Assembly (NCBI RefSeq): GCF_027474845.2
Contig: NZ_CP107031.2
Location: 3,797,001-3,861,000 of the forward strand
Source: Maribacter aestuarii
GTDB lineage: Bacteria > Bacteroidota > Bacteroidia > Flavobacteriales > Flavobacteriaceae
Length of the DNA: 64,000 nt
Direction of reading: 5' to 3'
Made by a program: the position numbers and the translations under genes. Positions 38,886 to 48,367 of the stretch are shown piece by piece (the stretch's first letter is position 1; the number at the start of each line of letters is the position of its first letter). The notes under the pieces are model-generated. The model did not search any database. It was not told the origin of the DNA and saw nothing but the letters and a program-made list of their open reading frames with translations.

Positions 38886-39841
38886 TCCCTTAAGAGTATA
38901 AATTCTATTTCATTGACCAATAAACGGGCATTCTTAATGTCTTTCGGATATTCTTCCAAGGTAATCGGCAAAGTATTATTGTCCGTTCCAGAAGCATTAG
39001 AATAATCAGCAACGACATGAAAATCAGTTGTTTCAAATTCCTTCATGTTTTCCAATTTACCTTGACAAAGTACTTGAACACTGCCCGGAAAGGTACGCAC
39101 TTTCACATTATCCGGAAGGTTAACAACGGTTACGGGAACTTCTATGATATTTTCGGAAAATCGAAATACCTGCCCGGAAATTTCGACGGTATTAGACGAA
39201 AAGACTACGGTTTCCAAACTTTTAGGTTTAATCAAACCAACATTTTTCACAAAAGCGTTGTCCACATTTTTTAATTCCAGATAAGCCGTACGTATGCCGG
39301 TAATGGTATCTATTTCATTTTTTGCACCCGTTATTTCAATTTTGGACGGGCTTACCCTAATTGAGTCCTCTAACATGAAATTAGTGGCCAAACTAAAATT
39401 CACTCTTGGAATTACCGGAACCTCTTTGGTTACCAGCGTAGTAAAATTAAAAAATAAGGTGTCGTCCTCTATTTCCAACAAGGTCATTGAATTTGGTAAT
39501 TGATCTTCAATTTGCTTACGGTATATATCCGGGGAAATGTAGTATATTGAATCTTTACGTTTTAATTTAGACATATCTATGGAAACTTTCTTTTTTCGCA
39601 ATTCAAACCCTAAAAATTGAAACCCTAAAGCCTGTAACCTAAGCTCTACGGTATTTTTGGGCTGATTAGTCAATAATAGCTCTTTGGGCGTATTAACATA
39701 ATCCAGTTCGAAGTAGGTAGTACTGTTATAGGAAAATGACAGATTATTTATAAACCAAGCAAGTGCAGAAAAAGCAAGAATTATCAGAAAAACTTTGACC
39801 TTTCTTTTTTTCAAACCCGAACGTATCCATTCTAAAACCAC
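38882..39841 (-). CDS. YbbR-like domain protein
   Basis: A 319-residue protein with one N-terminal TM segment (VFLIILAFSALAWFINNL) and periplasmic YbbR-like repeats (VPVIPRVNFSLATNF, VPVTVVNLPDNVKVRTFP). In Firmicutes, YbbR (CdaR) regulates the c-di-AMP cyclase; here it lies between coaE and a glycosyltransferase with one- to four-base overlaps, the ordinary flavobacterial order. Its function in Bacteroidota is not settled. Confidence 0.88.
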   Translation of the reverse strand: MVLEWIRSGLKKRKVKVFLIILAFSALAWFINNLSFSYNSTTYFELDYVNTPKELLLTNQPKNTVELRLQALGFQFLGFELRKKKVSIDMSKLKRKDSIYYISPDIYRKQIEDQLPNSMTLLEIEDDTLFFNFTTLVTKEVPVIPRVNFSLATNFMLEDSIRVSPSKIEITGAKNEIDTITGIRTAYLELKNVDNAFVKNVGLIKPKSLETVVFSSNTVEISGQVFRFSENIIEVPVTVVNLPDNVKVRTFPGSVQVLCQGKLENMKEFETTDFHVVADYSNASGTDNNTLPITLEEYPKDIKNARLLVNEIEFILLRE

Positions 39842-40854
39842 TATTGCTTATTTTTTTTGAAAAACAAATTTGGGAATATTGACTCTGGTGCTCTCTGCGT
39901 AAAGTTAAGGTAAAGGCTAGATTTCAAAAAACCGAACCCGTAACCAAAAAACTGAATAACTACGGCCAACAGGGCCGTTAATGCTATAGGTATACTCCTA
40001 GTCTTAAGAAACGCATCCATAAACAAAAGAACAAAATAGCCGGCAAAAACCAGTATGGGCCACCATATATTCCAAAAAAGCAACATGACGGACACCAAAA
40101 TCCCTAAAATAAAAAGTGACGGAAACCAGTAAGTCAACTTTGCGGTCTTTGGATGCCATTTGTTCAAAATTGGCCGGACCATACCGAATTTTTTTACCTG
40201 GATATAAAACTTTTTCCAGTCTATTCGTCGCTTATGATAAACAAAAGCATCCGGTATTAGTTTCGTCTCAAATCCGGCTTCCCAGATACGTATGGTTAAA
40301 TCTGGGTCTTCCCCGGGATGAATATTTCCGTATCCCCCAACTTTTTCAAAAGCAAACTTTGAAATTCCCATATTAAAACTCCGCGGTTGAAACTTATCTA
40401 CCGAGTTTTTCTTTCCCCTAATGCCACCTGTGGTCAAATAGGAGGTCATCGCATAATTTATTGCCTTTTGCACCAGCGTAAATGAGGGATGAGCCGCATC
40501 TGGCCCTCCATAACAATGCACAAAATCGTTCTCCAGATGTTTTTTTACTTCTGAAAGGTACTCAGGCGGCAGTATGCAGTCAGAATCCAGGATAATAAAG
40601 TAATTTCCTTTTGCCGCCCGCATCCCGTAATTTCTGGAATCTCCCGGACCTGAATTCGGTTTCTCGTAGTAAGAGATATTGAGTTGATCTGAAAACTGCC
40701 CAATGATATCCTTGGAAGATACGGTAGAGCCGTCCTCTACAATAACAATTTCGAACTCCTTTCCAAAAGTTTGCGCAATAAGACTATCTAAAAGCTCTCT
40801 AATCTCATTAGGCCTATTGAAAACCGGAACAATAAAAGAAAAATATAAATCCAT
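39841..40854 (-). CDS. Family 2 glycosyltransferase, membrane-bound
   Basis: A 337-residue GT-A fold enzyme. N-terminal VPVFNRPNEIRELLDSL, nucleotide-sugar site VEDGST and metal-binding DSD-type motif LDSDCILP, acceptor region GEDPDLTIRIW. Two to three hydrophobic segments fill the C-terminal third (LFILGILVSVMLLFWNIWW, VFAGYFVLLFMDAF), so it is anchored in the inner membrane. The sugar and acceptor are unknown. Overlaps the YbbR-like gene by one base. Confidence 0.9.
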   Translation of the reverse strand: MDLYFSFIVPVFNRPNEIRELLDSLIAQTFGKEFEIVIVEDGSTVSSKDIIGQFSDQLNISYYEKPNSGPGDSRNYGMRAAKGNYFIILDSDCILPPEYLSEVKKHLENDFVHCYGGPDAAHPSFTLVQKAINYAMTSYLTTGGIRGKKNSVDKFQPRSFNMGISKFAFEKVGGYGNIHPGEDPDLTIRIWEAGFETKLIPDAFVYHKRRIDWKKFYIQVKKFGMVRPILNKWHPKTAKLTYWFPSLFILGILVSVMLLFWNIWWPILVFAGYFVLLFMDAFLKTRSIPIALTALLAVVIQFFGYGFGFLKSSLYLNFTQRAPESIFPNLFFKKNKQ

Positions 40855-40927
40855 TGTTACTTTTCTTTATTTGAAAGCCCAGGTTTAAAAATCAAAAATT
40901 AATTTATTGATGGGGTTTTCGGCGATA

Positions 40928-41734
40928 TTAAAATTTATCTATCACTTCTTGACTAACTCCTGTATTGGAAAATCCTCCGTCGTGAAAAAGATTTTGCATG
41001 GTGACCTTTCTAGTAAGGTCGGAAAAAAGTGTAAGAGTATAATCTGCACAGTCTTGAGCGGTAGCATTGCCCAAAGGTGCCATTTTTTCGGCATAATTTA
41101 TAAAGCCGTCAAAACCTTTTATCCCTTGCCCGGCAGTGGTTGCAGTAGGCGATTGAGAAATAGTATTTACCCGCACCTTCTTTTCTTTGCCAAAGAAATA
41201 CCCAAAACTACGTGCTACGGACTCTAAGTATGCCTTATTATCTGCCATGTCATTATAGTCAGGAAAAGTACGCTGAGCGGCCATGTATGTAAGCGCTACA
41301 ATACTACCCCACTCTTTCATTGCATCAGCTTTATATAGTGCCTGCATCACTTTATGAAAAGACAGCGCGGAAACATCCCAGCCCTTTGCTGTAAAATCAT
41401 AATTTTCATCCGTATATGACCTACCTTTTCTAACATTTACAGACATCCCAATGGAATGCAGGACAAAATCCAGTTTCCCACCTAAAATCTCCATGGATTT
41501 AGTTACTAGATTTTCTAGGTCTTCTTCACTGGTGGCATCAGCTGGAATAATTTCAGAACCCGTCTCCTCTGCCAAAACCTTAATTTGTCCCATCCTCATG
41601 GCAATAGGAGCGTTGGTCAATACAAACGTACCTCCCTCATCGTGCACACTTTTGGCAGTTTTCCAAGCGATTGAGTTTTCGTCCAATGCTCCAAATATGA
41701 TTCCTTTTTTACCTTTTAATAAGTTATAAGCCAT
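40928..41734 (-). CDS. fabI: Enoyl-[acyl-carrier-protein] reductase (NADH)
   Basis: Final reduction in each round of type II fatty-acid synthesis. 268 residues; SDR fold with the FabI-specific spacing Tyr160-x6-Lys167 (DYNDMADNK) and Tyr150 in ALTYMAAQ, and the GIIFGALDENSIAW nucleotide loop. The target of triclosan-type inhibitors. Promoter box TATCTTTG lies 30 bases upstream. Confidence 0.95.
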   Translation of the reverse strand: MAYNLLKGKKGIIFGALDENSIAWKTAKSVHDEGGTFVLTNAPIAMRMGQIKVLAEETGSEIIPADATSEEDLENLVTKSMEILGGKLDFVLHSIGMSVNVRKGRSYTDENYDFTAKGWDVSALSFHKVMQALYKADAMKEWGSIVALTYMAAQRTFPDYNDMADNKAYLESVARSFGYFFGKEKKVRVNTISQSPTATTAGQGIKGFDGFINYAEKMAPLGNATAQDCADYTLTLFSDLTRKVTMQNLFHDGGFSNTGVSQEVIDKF

Positions 41735-41763
41735 GTTAGTTGGTTCAAAAAATTAGATTTAAT

Positions 41764-41771
41764 CAAAGATA
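41764..41771 (-). promoter_or_regulatory. Candidate -7 element of fabI (TATCTTTG)
   Basis: Perfect TAnnTTTG on the minus strand, giving a leader of about 24 bases before the ATG at 41734. No TTG at standard spacing. Confidence 0.5.
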
Positions 41772-41811
41772 TTTAAAATATGTTAAAACGGATTTTAATC
41801 CAAGACACAAT

Positions 41812-43464
41812 TTAGTTTAATAACTGTCTCGCGTGGGCCATTGCAGAATCCGATATGTTTTTTCCACCCAACATCTGGGCCAACTCCACAATGCGCTCAT
41901 CACTGGACAGCTTTTTCATATCGGTTTTGGTACGGTTCTCTTCTTCAGATTTAAAAACTTTAAAATGGTGGTTTCCCTTGGAAGCCACTTGCGGAAGGTG
42001 GGTAATGGAGAATACTTGCATTTTTCCGCTCATCTCTCGCATAATGTCTGCCATTCTGTTGGAAATTTCACCGGATACCCCTGTATCTATCTCGTCGAAC
42101 ATAATGGTGGGCAGTTTCTCGTATTTGGCCAATATGGATTTAATCACCAACATAATTCTTGATAATTCCCCGCCAGAGGCTACTTTTTTCAACAAACCAA
42201 AATCACTTCCTTTATTCGCAGTGAATAAAAAGGAAAGATCGTCCATTCCGTTAACCTTAAAATCCTCTGCTACTTTTAAAGTAATTTGGAAAGCGGCACT
42301 CGGCATTCCCAATAGGGCTAATTTCTCCTCCAATTGCTTTTTTAGGTCGGGAATAACAGCTTGGCGCCTTTCCCGTAAAACCAGACTCTGCTCCTCCAAG
42401 ATAGATGTCAACTCCTGTAATTCCTTTGTTTTCAAGGCAATGTTTTCTTCCACATTCGCTGTTTCAAGCGCCTTTGCAGCCAGGGATTCTTTGACAGCTA
42501 TCAGTTCTAAAATGTCACTAGCCCCATGCTTTTTGAGTAAATTATATAACAGTTGTAGTTTTGCGTTTACCTCTTCTAACATAGACGGATTGACTTCCAC
42601 CCCTTCCTGGAAATCTTGAAGCTGGGAATTTACATCATCCAGTTCTATAAAGGCGGATTGAATTCTTTCAAATAATTCCGCATACTGTTTACCGAATCCA
42701 GCTAATTTTGAAATGGCTGATTTTATTTCCGTACCCAACGCCATTACGCCAATCTGGTCGTCATTAAAAAGTTGGTCGGCCTTGGAAAGTTGCTCCAGTA
42801 TCAGTTCTACGTTGCTCAGTTGTTCCTGTTGTTCTTCCAATTCTTCCATAACACCCTCTTTTAAGGGGGCGGACTCCAGTTCGTTAAGCAAAAATGTCGT
42901 GTAGTCTTGTTCCTTGGTTGCGTTTTGCTGAAAATCGATGAGCTTTTCGAGCTCCTTTTGAACTTTGGAATATCTGGACAGCGATTCGGAATAATTAATT
43001 AAATGATTCTTGTTATCCGCCAGGGCATCGATTAGTTTTAATTGAAAATCATTCTCCGTAAGCTTTAAAGTCTGATGCTGTGAATGCACATCGATCAATC
43101 GATCCCCAAGTTCTGAAAGGATATCCAAGGTAACAGGGGTATCGTTTATAAAGGCGCGCGATTTTCCACTAGGTAAAATTTCCCTTCTAATAACGGTAGT
43201 CTTCTCGTAATCCAAATCATTGTCTTCAAAAAATGGTTGTAGCCCATAATCCGAAATTTTAAAATCGGCCTCGACAATACATTTTTTTTCCTTATCGCGA
43301 AGAAGGGATAAATCCGCACGTTTCCCCAGCACCAAGGAAAGACCTCCCAGCAAGATGGATTTCCCCGCCCCCGTTTCACCCGTAATCACGGTGAAACCCT
43401 CATCCAATTGGACATCTAGGGCGTCAATTAGGGCATAATTATCAATAGAAAGATTGGATAACAA
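41812..43464 (-). CDS. recN: DNA repair protein RecN
   Basis: SMC-like ATPase acting early in double-strand-break repair. 550 residues: N-terminal half ATPase with Walker A GETGAGKS at 29-36 and Q-loop, central coiled coils (about 150-370, rich in Glu/Leu/Gln), and a C-terminal half with LASGGELSRIMLVIKS-type signature and Walker B PTIMFDEIDTG. Last gene of the bamD-rpoZ-coaBC-DUF4835 group. Confidence 0.96.
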   Translation of the reverse strand: MLSNLSIDNYALIDALDVQLDEGFTVITGETGAGKSILLGGLSLVLGKRADLSLLRDKEKKCIVEADFKISDYGLQPFFEDNDLDYEKTTVIRREILPSGKSRAFINDTPVTLDILSELGDRLIDVHSQHQTLKLTENDFQLKLIDALADNKNHLINYSESLSRYSKVQKELEKLIDFQQNATKEQDYTTFLLNELESAPLKEGVMEELEEQQEQLSNVELILEQLSKADQLFNDDQIGVMALGTEIKSAISKLAGFGKQYAELFERIQSAFIELDDVNSQLQDFQEGVEVNPSMLEEVNAKLQLLYNLLKKHGASDILELIAVKESLAAKALETANVEENIALKTKELQELTSILEEQSLVLRERRQAVIPDLKKQLEEKLALLGMPSAAFQITLKVAEDFKVNGMDDLSFLFTANKGSDFGLLKKVASGGELSRIMLVIKSILAKYEKLPTIMFDEIDTGVSGEISNRMADIMREMSGKMQVFSITHLPQVASKGNHHFKVFKSEEENRTKTDMKKLSSDERIVELAQMLGGKNISDSAMAHARQLLN

Positions 43465-43518
43465 ACTTCAAAAATTTAGATAACCAAAGGTAATCTATAT
43501 TCTGATTTGAAAAAAGGG

Positions 43519-44405
43519 TCAGTACTTTATATCATTCCAGGTGCTGGAATATAAGGGAGCAATCTTGGTAAGCGTTTCCTTAAGCTTTACGATATCCACT
43601 TTGGGACCATCCGAAAATATATTCTGGATTTCGTCTGACTTGGCATCAAAAAATGTGGATATCAGAAATGCATTAGGTCTTCTATTAATCATGGTCTCGA
43701 ACAATTTCATGGTTCCCGCTACTACTTGCTTTCCCGTACTATTATTATCGGCCATAATGTCCATCCCTTTCCTATGATAATTGTACATGGCCACACGATA
43801 TTCTCTATAGGTGTTTGACAGCAGGTTGTCTACCAGTTCAAACCTACTACGATCGGTAGATTGGCTCCAACCCGCAAAGTTTGTTCCCTGGGCTTGGGTA
43901 ACTATTCCCTGTGCCTTTCTAAAGAAATCCGTTCCCCCTTCTAAAGAAAAGGTATCCGCATCCAGGCCTAAAACGATATAAACGTAGTAAGAGACCACAG
44001 CGATTAAATTCGATTCAAATACATTTTCATTATAGACTAGGGGCTGAAACTCAATATATTGAAAATTAAATTGATTGTCCTTGTAATTAAAAACCGGAGT
44101 TTCATAAGAGGTATTGTAAACCGGCCTTGACGATTGAATTTGAATATTACCTTTAAACCTGTTGGACTCGTATTCGGTTATCGTAATGAACATTTGTCCA
44201 TTGATACGTTCGTTCTCCTTATATACTCGGTTCGTCCACTTATTTTTATTCACGAAATCGTTTAAGGAGCGCTCCAACGTATTAAATATAGGTAAGTCAC
44301 CTTGTGATAACTGATCCGAGTTTACGGTTATATTAAAATTTAGTTCCTGTCCGCATACGGATAAGGCAACGCAACCAAAACAAATAAAAAAAGGAGCTTA
44401 CGCAT
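43519..44405 (-). CDS. DUF4835 family protein with apparent N-terminal frameshift
   Basis: Homologues of this exported protein begin with a signal peptide ending near QELNFNI. Here the ATG at 44405 (overlapping the coaBC stop) opens MRKLLFLFVLVA but runs into a stop in that frame, while the main frame (LERSLNDFVNKNKW onwards, 252 residues) is open upstream through SVCGQELNFNITVNSDQL with no start codon. One additional T in the T7 run (plus-strand A7 at 44386-44392) joins them into 295 residues with a proper signal peptide. The gene sits between coaBC and recN, its normal place. Function unknown. Confidence 0.85.
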
Positions 44406-45603
44406 AGCGTCTCTTAATGATTTCATTAAAAATATCCTTGGCAACGGCTGCCTTGGTTTTTAATTCAAACGTTTCTATATTGGAATTGGTATCTATAAAA
44501 GTAATTTTATTAGAATCGCCACCGAAACCTGCTCCCTTGTCCATTAATGAATTCAGCACGATAGCATCCAGGTTCTTTCGCTTAAGCTTTTCTTTGGCGT
44601 TCTCTAGTTCATTTTCGGTTTCCAATGCAAAACCTACAAGATATTGTTGTTTTTTAGCCTCTCCCAAGGACAGAAGTATATCCTTGTTTTTAACAAGCGC
44701 CAATTCAAGGTTTTCGTCGGATTTTTTAATTTTTTGTTCCGCCATGGTTTTCGGCCTATAATCTGCAACGGCCGCAGCACATATAACGATATCGGCATCT
44801 GAAAAATGGTCGTGTACCCTATCATACATTTCATCAGCTGAAACCACTTTAATCAAATGAATGGCGTTATTGTCAACGGTAAGGTGTGTTGGACCTGAAA
44901 CAAGGTACACCTCGGCACCTAAATTTGCTGCCGTTTTTGCTAACTCAAACCCCATGAGTCCGGATGAATGGTTTCCGATAAACCGAACTGGATCTATGGC
45001 TTCGTAAGTGGGTCCAGCCGTTATTAGAACCTTTATGCCACTTAATGGAAGTCCGGCCAATAAATGTTTATGAATATGTGCAATGATTTCCTCCGGTTCC
45101 GCCATTCTCCCCTCACCGTGCAGTCCGCTAGCCAGTTCTCCTGAGGTGGCAGGAATCATTACGTTTCCAAAAGATTGTAATTTTTCTATTGAGGCAACTG
45201 TACTTGGATGCCTGTACATATCCAAATCCATGGCAGGAGCAAAAAAGACGGGACACTTTGCGGATAAATAGGTGGCCAAAAGCAAGTTATCGCAGGCTCC
45301 GTTGGCCATTTTGGACATGGTATTGGCGGTTGCGGGAGCAATGACCATGAAATCTGCCCATAGCCCCAGTTCCACATGATTATTCCAATCGGTGGTATGG
45401 GCTTCCGTTTTCTCAAAATCGGTTACTACAGGATTCTTAGAAAGTGTGGCTAAGGTAAGAGGGGAAACAAAAGAGCTGGCACTAGGCGTTAAAATGATTT
45501 TAACGTTAGCACCAGCTTTTATCAATAAACGGACAAGGAAAGTAGTTTTGTAGGCGGCGATTCCTCCGGTAATGCCTAAAAGGACGTTCTTGCCACTCCA
45601 CAT
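44398..45603 (-). CDS. coaBC: Bifunctional phosphopantothenoylcysteine decarboxylase/phosphopantothenate--cysteine ligase
   Basis: Two consecutive steps of CoA synthesis in one 401-residue polypeptide. Residues 1-180 are the FMN-dependent decarboxylase (GITGGIAAYKTTFLVR, HVELGLWAD, VIAPATANTMSKMANG with the flavoprotein signature). Residues about 190-400 are the CTP-dependent ligase (ITAGPTYEAIDPVRFIGNHSSG, AAAVADYRPK, KNKDIL). Five bases after rpoZ. Confidence 0.95.
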   Translation of the reverse strand: MWSGKNVLLGITGGIAAYKTTFLVRLLIKAGANVKIILTPSASSFVSPLTLATLSKNPVVTDFEKTEAHTTDWNNHVELGLWADFMVIAPATANTMSKMANGACDNLLLATYLSAKCPVFFAPAMDLDMYRHPSTVASIEKLQSFGNVMIPATSGELASGLHGEGRMAEPEEIIAHIHKHLLAGLPLSGIKVLITAGPTYEAIDPVRFIGNHSSGLMGFELAKTAANLGAEVYLVSGPTHLTVDNNAIHLIKVVSADEMYDRVHDHFSDADIVICAAAVADYRPKTMAEQKIKKSDENLELALVKNKDILLSLGEAKKQQYLVGFALETENELENAKEKLKRKNLDAIVLNSLMDKGAGFGGDSNKITFIDTNSNIETFELKTKAAVAKDIFNEIIKRRYA

Positions 45604-45608
45604 ATCAA

Positions 45609-45941
45609 CTATGCGTCTTTCTCTGTGTTCCTATGGTATATTTTATCCATCAACCACTCCTCTACTGCCATTGCGTGTGGTTTTGGTAATTTTTCGTAGA
45701 ACTTGGAAACTTCTATCTGCTCTTTATTTTCAAATACCTCCTCCAAGCTATCGCTATACGTTGCGAACTCTTCCAATTTTTCCAACAATTCCTTTTTTAT
45801 TTCGGAATTGATCTGAACGGCACGTTTGGCCGCAATGGAGATTGCCTCGTAAATATTATCTGTTTTTTCATCAAACTCGTTCCTATTGATAGTTACAGTT
45901 GATACGGGTGCTTTAGAATTCTTAAGATCGTTCATATTCAT
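45609..45941 (-). CDS. rpoZ: RNA polymerase omega subunit
   Basis: A 110-residue omega subunit of the Bacteroidota type, which stabilises the beta' subunit. Family core KTDNIYEAISIAAKRAVQIN is at about 26-45; the extended C-terminal tail (EKLPKPHAMAVEEWLMDK) is typical of this phylum. Start at 45941 or the second ATG six bases in. Placed between bamD and coaBC as in relatives. Confidence 0.9.
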   Translation of the reverse strand: MNMNDLKNSKAPVSTVTINRNEFDEKTDNIYEAISIAAKRAVQINSEIKKELLEKLEEFATYSDSLEEVFENKEQIEVSKFYEKLPKPHAMAVEEWLMDKIYHRNTEKDA

Positions 45942-45953
45942 AATGAAAACTAT

Positions 45954-46772
45954 TTATTTTGCTTCTGTGGTGAACTTTTGCAGTTCACTTTCAATTTTAT
46001 TTATTAAGTCTGTTGCTTCTTCTTCGTATTTCGTATTCGGATACTGCTTTTTTAAAACCGTGTAGGCAGCTTTAGCGCTCTGCAAACGCTCTTTTTGTAA
46101 ACTTTCAAAACTATTCATTGCCATGTAGGTCGTTGCTTCTAACTTAACGAACAGGGCATCTTCCCTATAAACGGAACCCGGGTAATCCGAAACAAAGTTA
46201 TCACTTGCGGCTACGGCCGATTTCAACATATCATAGTTGAACTCTCCTAACCTATTGTACTGTTTTAAAATTTCGTAGGCCTTTCTTTCTTTCTTGGTAG
46301 TTAACTCCTTTGCCATGGCGTTAGCTTCAGCAAAATATTCTGACTCGGCGTAAGCATTTATGAAATTCTGAAGTTTCAATAAGGCCTTATCCGTATCGGT
46401 TTGGTCCAAAGAGTATTTTGGTGAAAGTTCATAATAACTCTTGGCGCCCAAAAATGTTGCTTCTGCCAGTTTATCGCTCTTGGGATAGGACTTTACGAAC
46501 CGCTCGAACTGATAGCCGGCCATGTTGTAATCCTCACGTTCAAAATAAGTGTTGGCAAGAAAGAACATTACACGCTCGCCCTGAGGTTTACCTACATACT
46601 TTGGTGCTATTTGCTCAAAAAGTCTATTAGCGCGCTTAAAATCCTTTTCTTCATAATACTTCTCGGCTGCATCGTATTTCGCCTTAACATCCTCATTTTT
46701 AAGTACCTTTTGGTACTCACTACAAGAGGAAAGGACAATGACCGCTACAAGAAGAAAAAAGAATTGCCTCAT
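45954..46772 (-). CDS. bamD: Outer-membrane assembly lipoprotein BamD
   Basis: Lipoprotein component of the BAM complex that inserts outer-membrane beta-barrels. I prefer the ATG at 46772 (MRQFFFLLVAVIVLSSC, lipidated Cys) over the one at 46784, because the -7 box at 46789-46796 would leave the latter without leader. 272 residues with TPR-like repeats (KYDAAEKYYEEKDFKRANRLF; YFEREDYNMAGYQFERFVKSYP). First gene of the group with rpoZ, coaBC, DUF4835 and recN. Confidence 0.93.
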   Translation of the reverse strand: MRQFFFLLVAVIVLSSCSEYQKVLKNEDVKAKYDAAEKYYEEKDFKRANRLFEQIAPKYVGKPQGERVMFFLANTYFEREDYNMAGYQFERFVKSYPKSDKLAEATFLGAKSYYELSPKYSLDQTDTDKALLKLQNFINAYAESEYFAEANAMAKELTTKKERKAYEILKQYNRLGEFNYDMLKSAVAASDNFVSDYPGSVYREDALFVKLEATTYMAMNSFESLQKERLQSAKAAYTVLKKQYPNTKYEEEATDLINKIESELQKFTTEAK

Positions 46773-46788
46773 TTTAAAAAACATTTTG

Positions 46789-46796
46789 CAAAATTA
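46789..46796 (-). promoter_or_regulatory. Candidate -7 element of bamD (TAATTTTG)
   Basis: Perfect TAnnTTTG on the minus strand, predicted to start transcription at about 46783. It decides for the ATG at 46772 as the bamD start. Confidence 0.5.
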
Positions 46797-46894
46797 GTGA
46801 TTCTCAACGGATTTAAAAAACATTTTTGGCGGTCTAAAATTAACTTGATTTCGGGGTTATCCGCCTGATTTTGGGTAAGATTTAACGTAACTTT

Positions 46895-47785
46895 TTAAGC
46901 AGGAATCTTTGTAAGGGAAGTAACAAAGGACTTGATTTTGATCTTTAAGTTGGCACTAGCCTCCACCAATGGAAGCCGTACAAAAGCTTTTGAAAGTTCC
47001 AATAACTCAAAAAGGGCCTTGATACCTGCGGGGTTTCCTTCCTCAAAAATAAGTTGCATTCCTTCTTGCAATGCATAGTGCTGATTGTAGGCAGCCTTTA
47101 CATCACCGGCTAAACCAAGCCGTACCATTTGAGTGAATTCGGCGGGAAGTCCTTGACCTATTACAGAAATTACACCCTCACCACCGGCTAAGAGAGTCGG
47201 CAACGTGTTAATATCGTCTCCGGAAAGCACTAAAAACCCTTTAGGTCTTTTTTCTATGATTTCCATAATTTGGATTAGGTTTCCACACGCTTCCTTGATG
47301 GCTACGATATTTTCAAAATCATTTGCCAAACGAAGCGTTGTAACAGGCAACATATTGCTGCCGGTTCTGCCAGGAACATTGTAAAGGATTATCGGTATGG
47401 GCGAAGCTTCTGAAATTGCCTTAAAATGTTGATAGATACCTTCTTGGGTTGGCCTGTTGTAATAAGGAGAAACGGAAAGTAGGGCAGCGAAAGAAGTAAG
47501 GTCTCTTGAACGCAATTCCGTTACTATTTGCTGGGTATTATTACCGCCCACGCCGAGCACTACGGGTAATCTTCCTGCATTGGCTTCCAATATGGCCTGA
47601 ATCGCCGAATCCTTTTCATCAGCGGTTAAGGTAACCGATTCCGCCGTTGTTCCCATGGCCACGAGGTAATCTATGCCGCCGTCGATACAATGGTTTACTA
47701 TGGCCCTAAGTGCGCTTAAATCCAAGCTCCCATCTTCCTTAAATGGTGTTACCAAAGCCACACCAGTGCCCTTCAATTGTTCCAT
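46895..47785 (-). CDS. dapA: 4-hydroxy-tetrahydrodipicolinate synthase
   Basis: Condenses pyruvate with aspartate semialdehyde, entry to lysine and meso-diaminopimelate for peptidoglycan. 296-residue TIM barrel with Schiff-base Lys164 (AIKEACGN), Tyr135 ([10 protein letters not shown]), and [10 protein letters not shown] at about 45-54. Three bases after the DUF6913 gene, so read with it. Confidence 0.95.
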   Translation of the reverse strand: MEQLKGTGVALVTPFKEDGSLDLSALRAIVNHCIDGGIDYLVAMGTTAESVTLTADEKDSAIQAILEANAGRLPVVLGVGGNNTQQIVTELRSRDLTSFAALLSVSPYYNRPTQEGIYQHFKAISEASPIPIILYNVPGRTGSNMLPVTTLRLANDFENIVAIKEACGNLIQIMEIIEKRPKGFLVLSGDDINTLPTLLAGGEGVISVIGQGLPAEFTQMVRLGLAGDVKAAYNQHYALQEGMQLIFEEGNPAGIKALFELLELSKAFVRLPLVEASANLKIKIKSFVTSLTKIPA

Positions 47786-47788
47786 AAC

Positions 47789-48322
47789 CTATATCTCTTT
47801 GAATACGCCCAGGTACTTTTTCAGTTCTGTTTTAAAGGTCTTAAAATCCTTAAGCGGGGTATCCAATATTAAATCGTTGTATTCCGGTCCTACACCTTTG
47901 AAACCTACTTTAATACGTGCTTTGGTTTTAACGGACATTAAGTTTAAAAGCAAATTTTCCTCATCGTAATAGTTCACCAACAAATCGTATTCCCTACTTA
48001 AAAACTCCAGTGCGTAGCTATTCTCAATATCCCCGTTCCAACCTAAATCCTTGTCGGAAAAAACAGGTGTGGAGTACGGCGAATTTTTATCGTAATAGCT
48101 TCTATAACCAATAATCTTCACGGCATTGGGCGTCAGCTTAAACTCCTCCAGAAACTCATAAAAAACGTCGGAATCCTGAAACTTATCTAAATCCACTATG
48201 CATCCCAGCTTCCGTATTCCCTTTCCTCTAGTACTTTCCTCCGTTGGATTTGCTAGGGCCTGCTTGATAAATTTGCGACCGGATTTCTGCTTAAACTTGT
48301 CCTTAATTCCTTTTAAAAACAT
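47789..48322 (-). CDS. DUF6913 family protein
   Basis: A 177-residue cytoplasmic protein common in Bacteroidota next to dapA. Features: basic N-terminus (FLKGIKDKFKQKSGRKFIKQ), LGCIVDLDKF, VKIIGYRSY, DYDLLVNYY-like central strand and a final LKKYLG helix. Function unknown. Promoter inside a palindrome 18 bases upstream. Confidence 0.82.
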   Translation of the reverse strand: MFLKGIKDKFKQKSGRKFIKQALANPTEESTRGKGIRKLGCIVDLDKFQDSDVFYEFLEEFKLTPNAVKIIGYRSYYDKNSPYSTPVFSDKDLGWNGDIENSYALEFLSREYDLLVNYYDEENLLLNLMSVKTKARIKVGFKGVGPEYNDLILDTPLKDFKTFKTELKKYLGVFKEI

Positions 48323-48327
48323 GTATT

Positions 48328-48349
48328 TTTACATTTCTACAAATGTAAA
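48328..48349. promoter_or_regulatory. Palindromic divergent promoter between DUF6913 gene and nucleotidase genes
   Basis: TTTACATTT-CTAC-AAATGTAAA, a perfect nine-base inverted repeat. Its halves contain a -7 box in each direction: TACATTTG on the minus strand (48347-48340, perfect) and TACATTTC on the plus strand (48330-48337, 7/8). A protein binding the dyad would control both transcripts; alternatively the symmetry is simply two facing -7 boxes. Confidence 0.5.
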
Positions 48350-48367
48350 TAATATCCCTTCAACTCT

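Noticed and set aside
41855..42619. 254-codon frame antisense to recN
   Set aside because: Ser/Phe-rich antisense translation of a well-conserved gene; a usual shadow.
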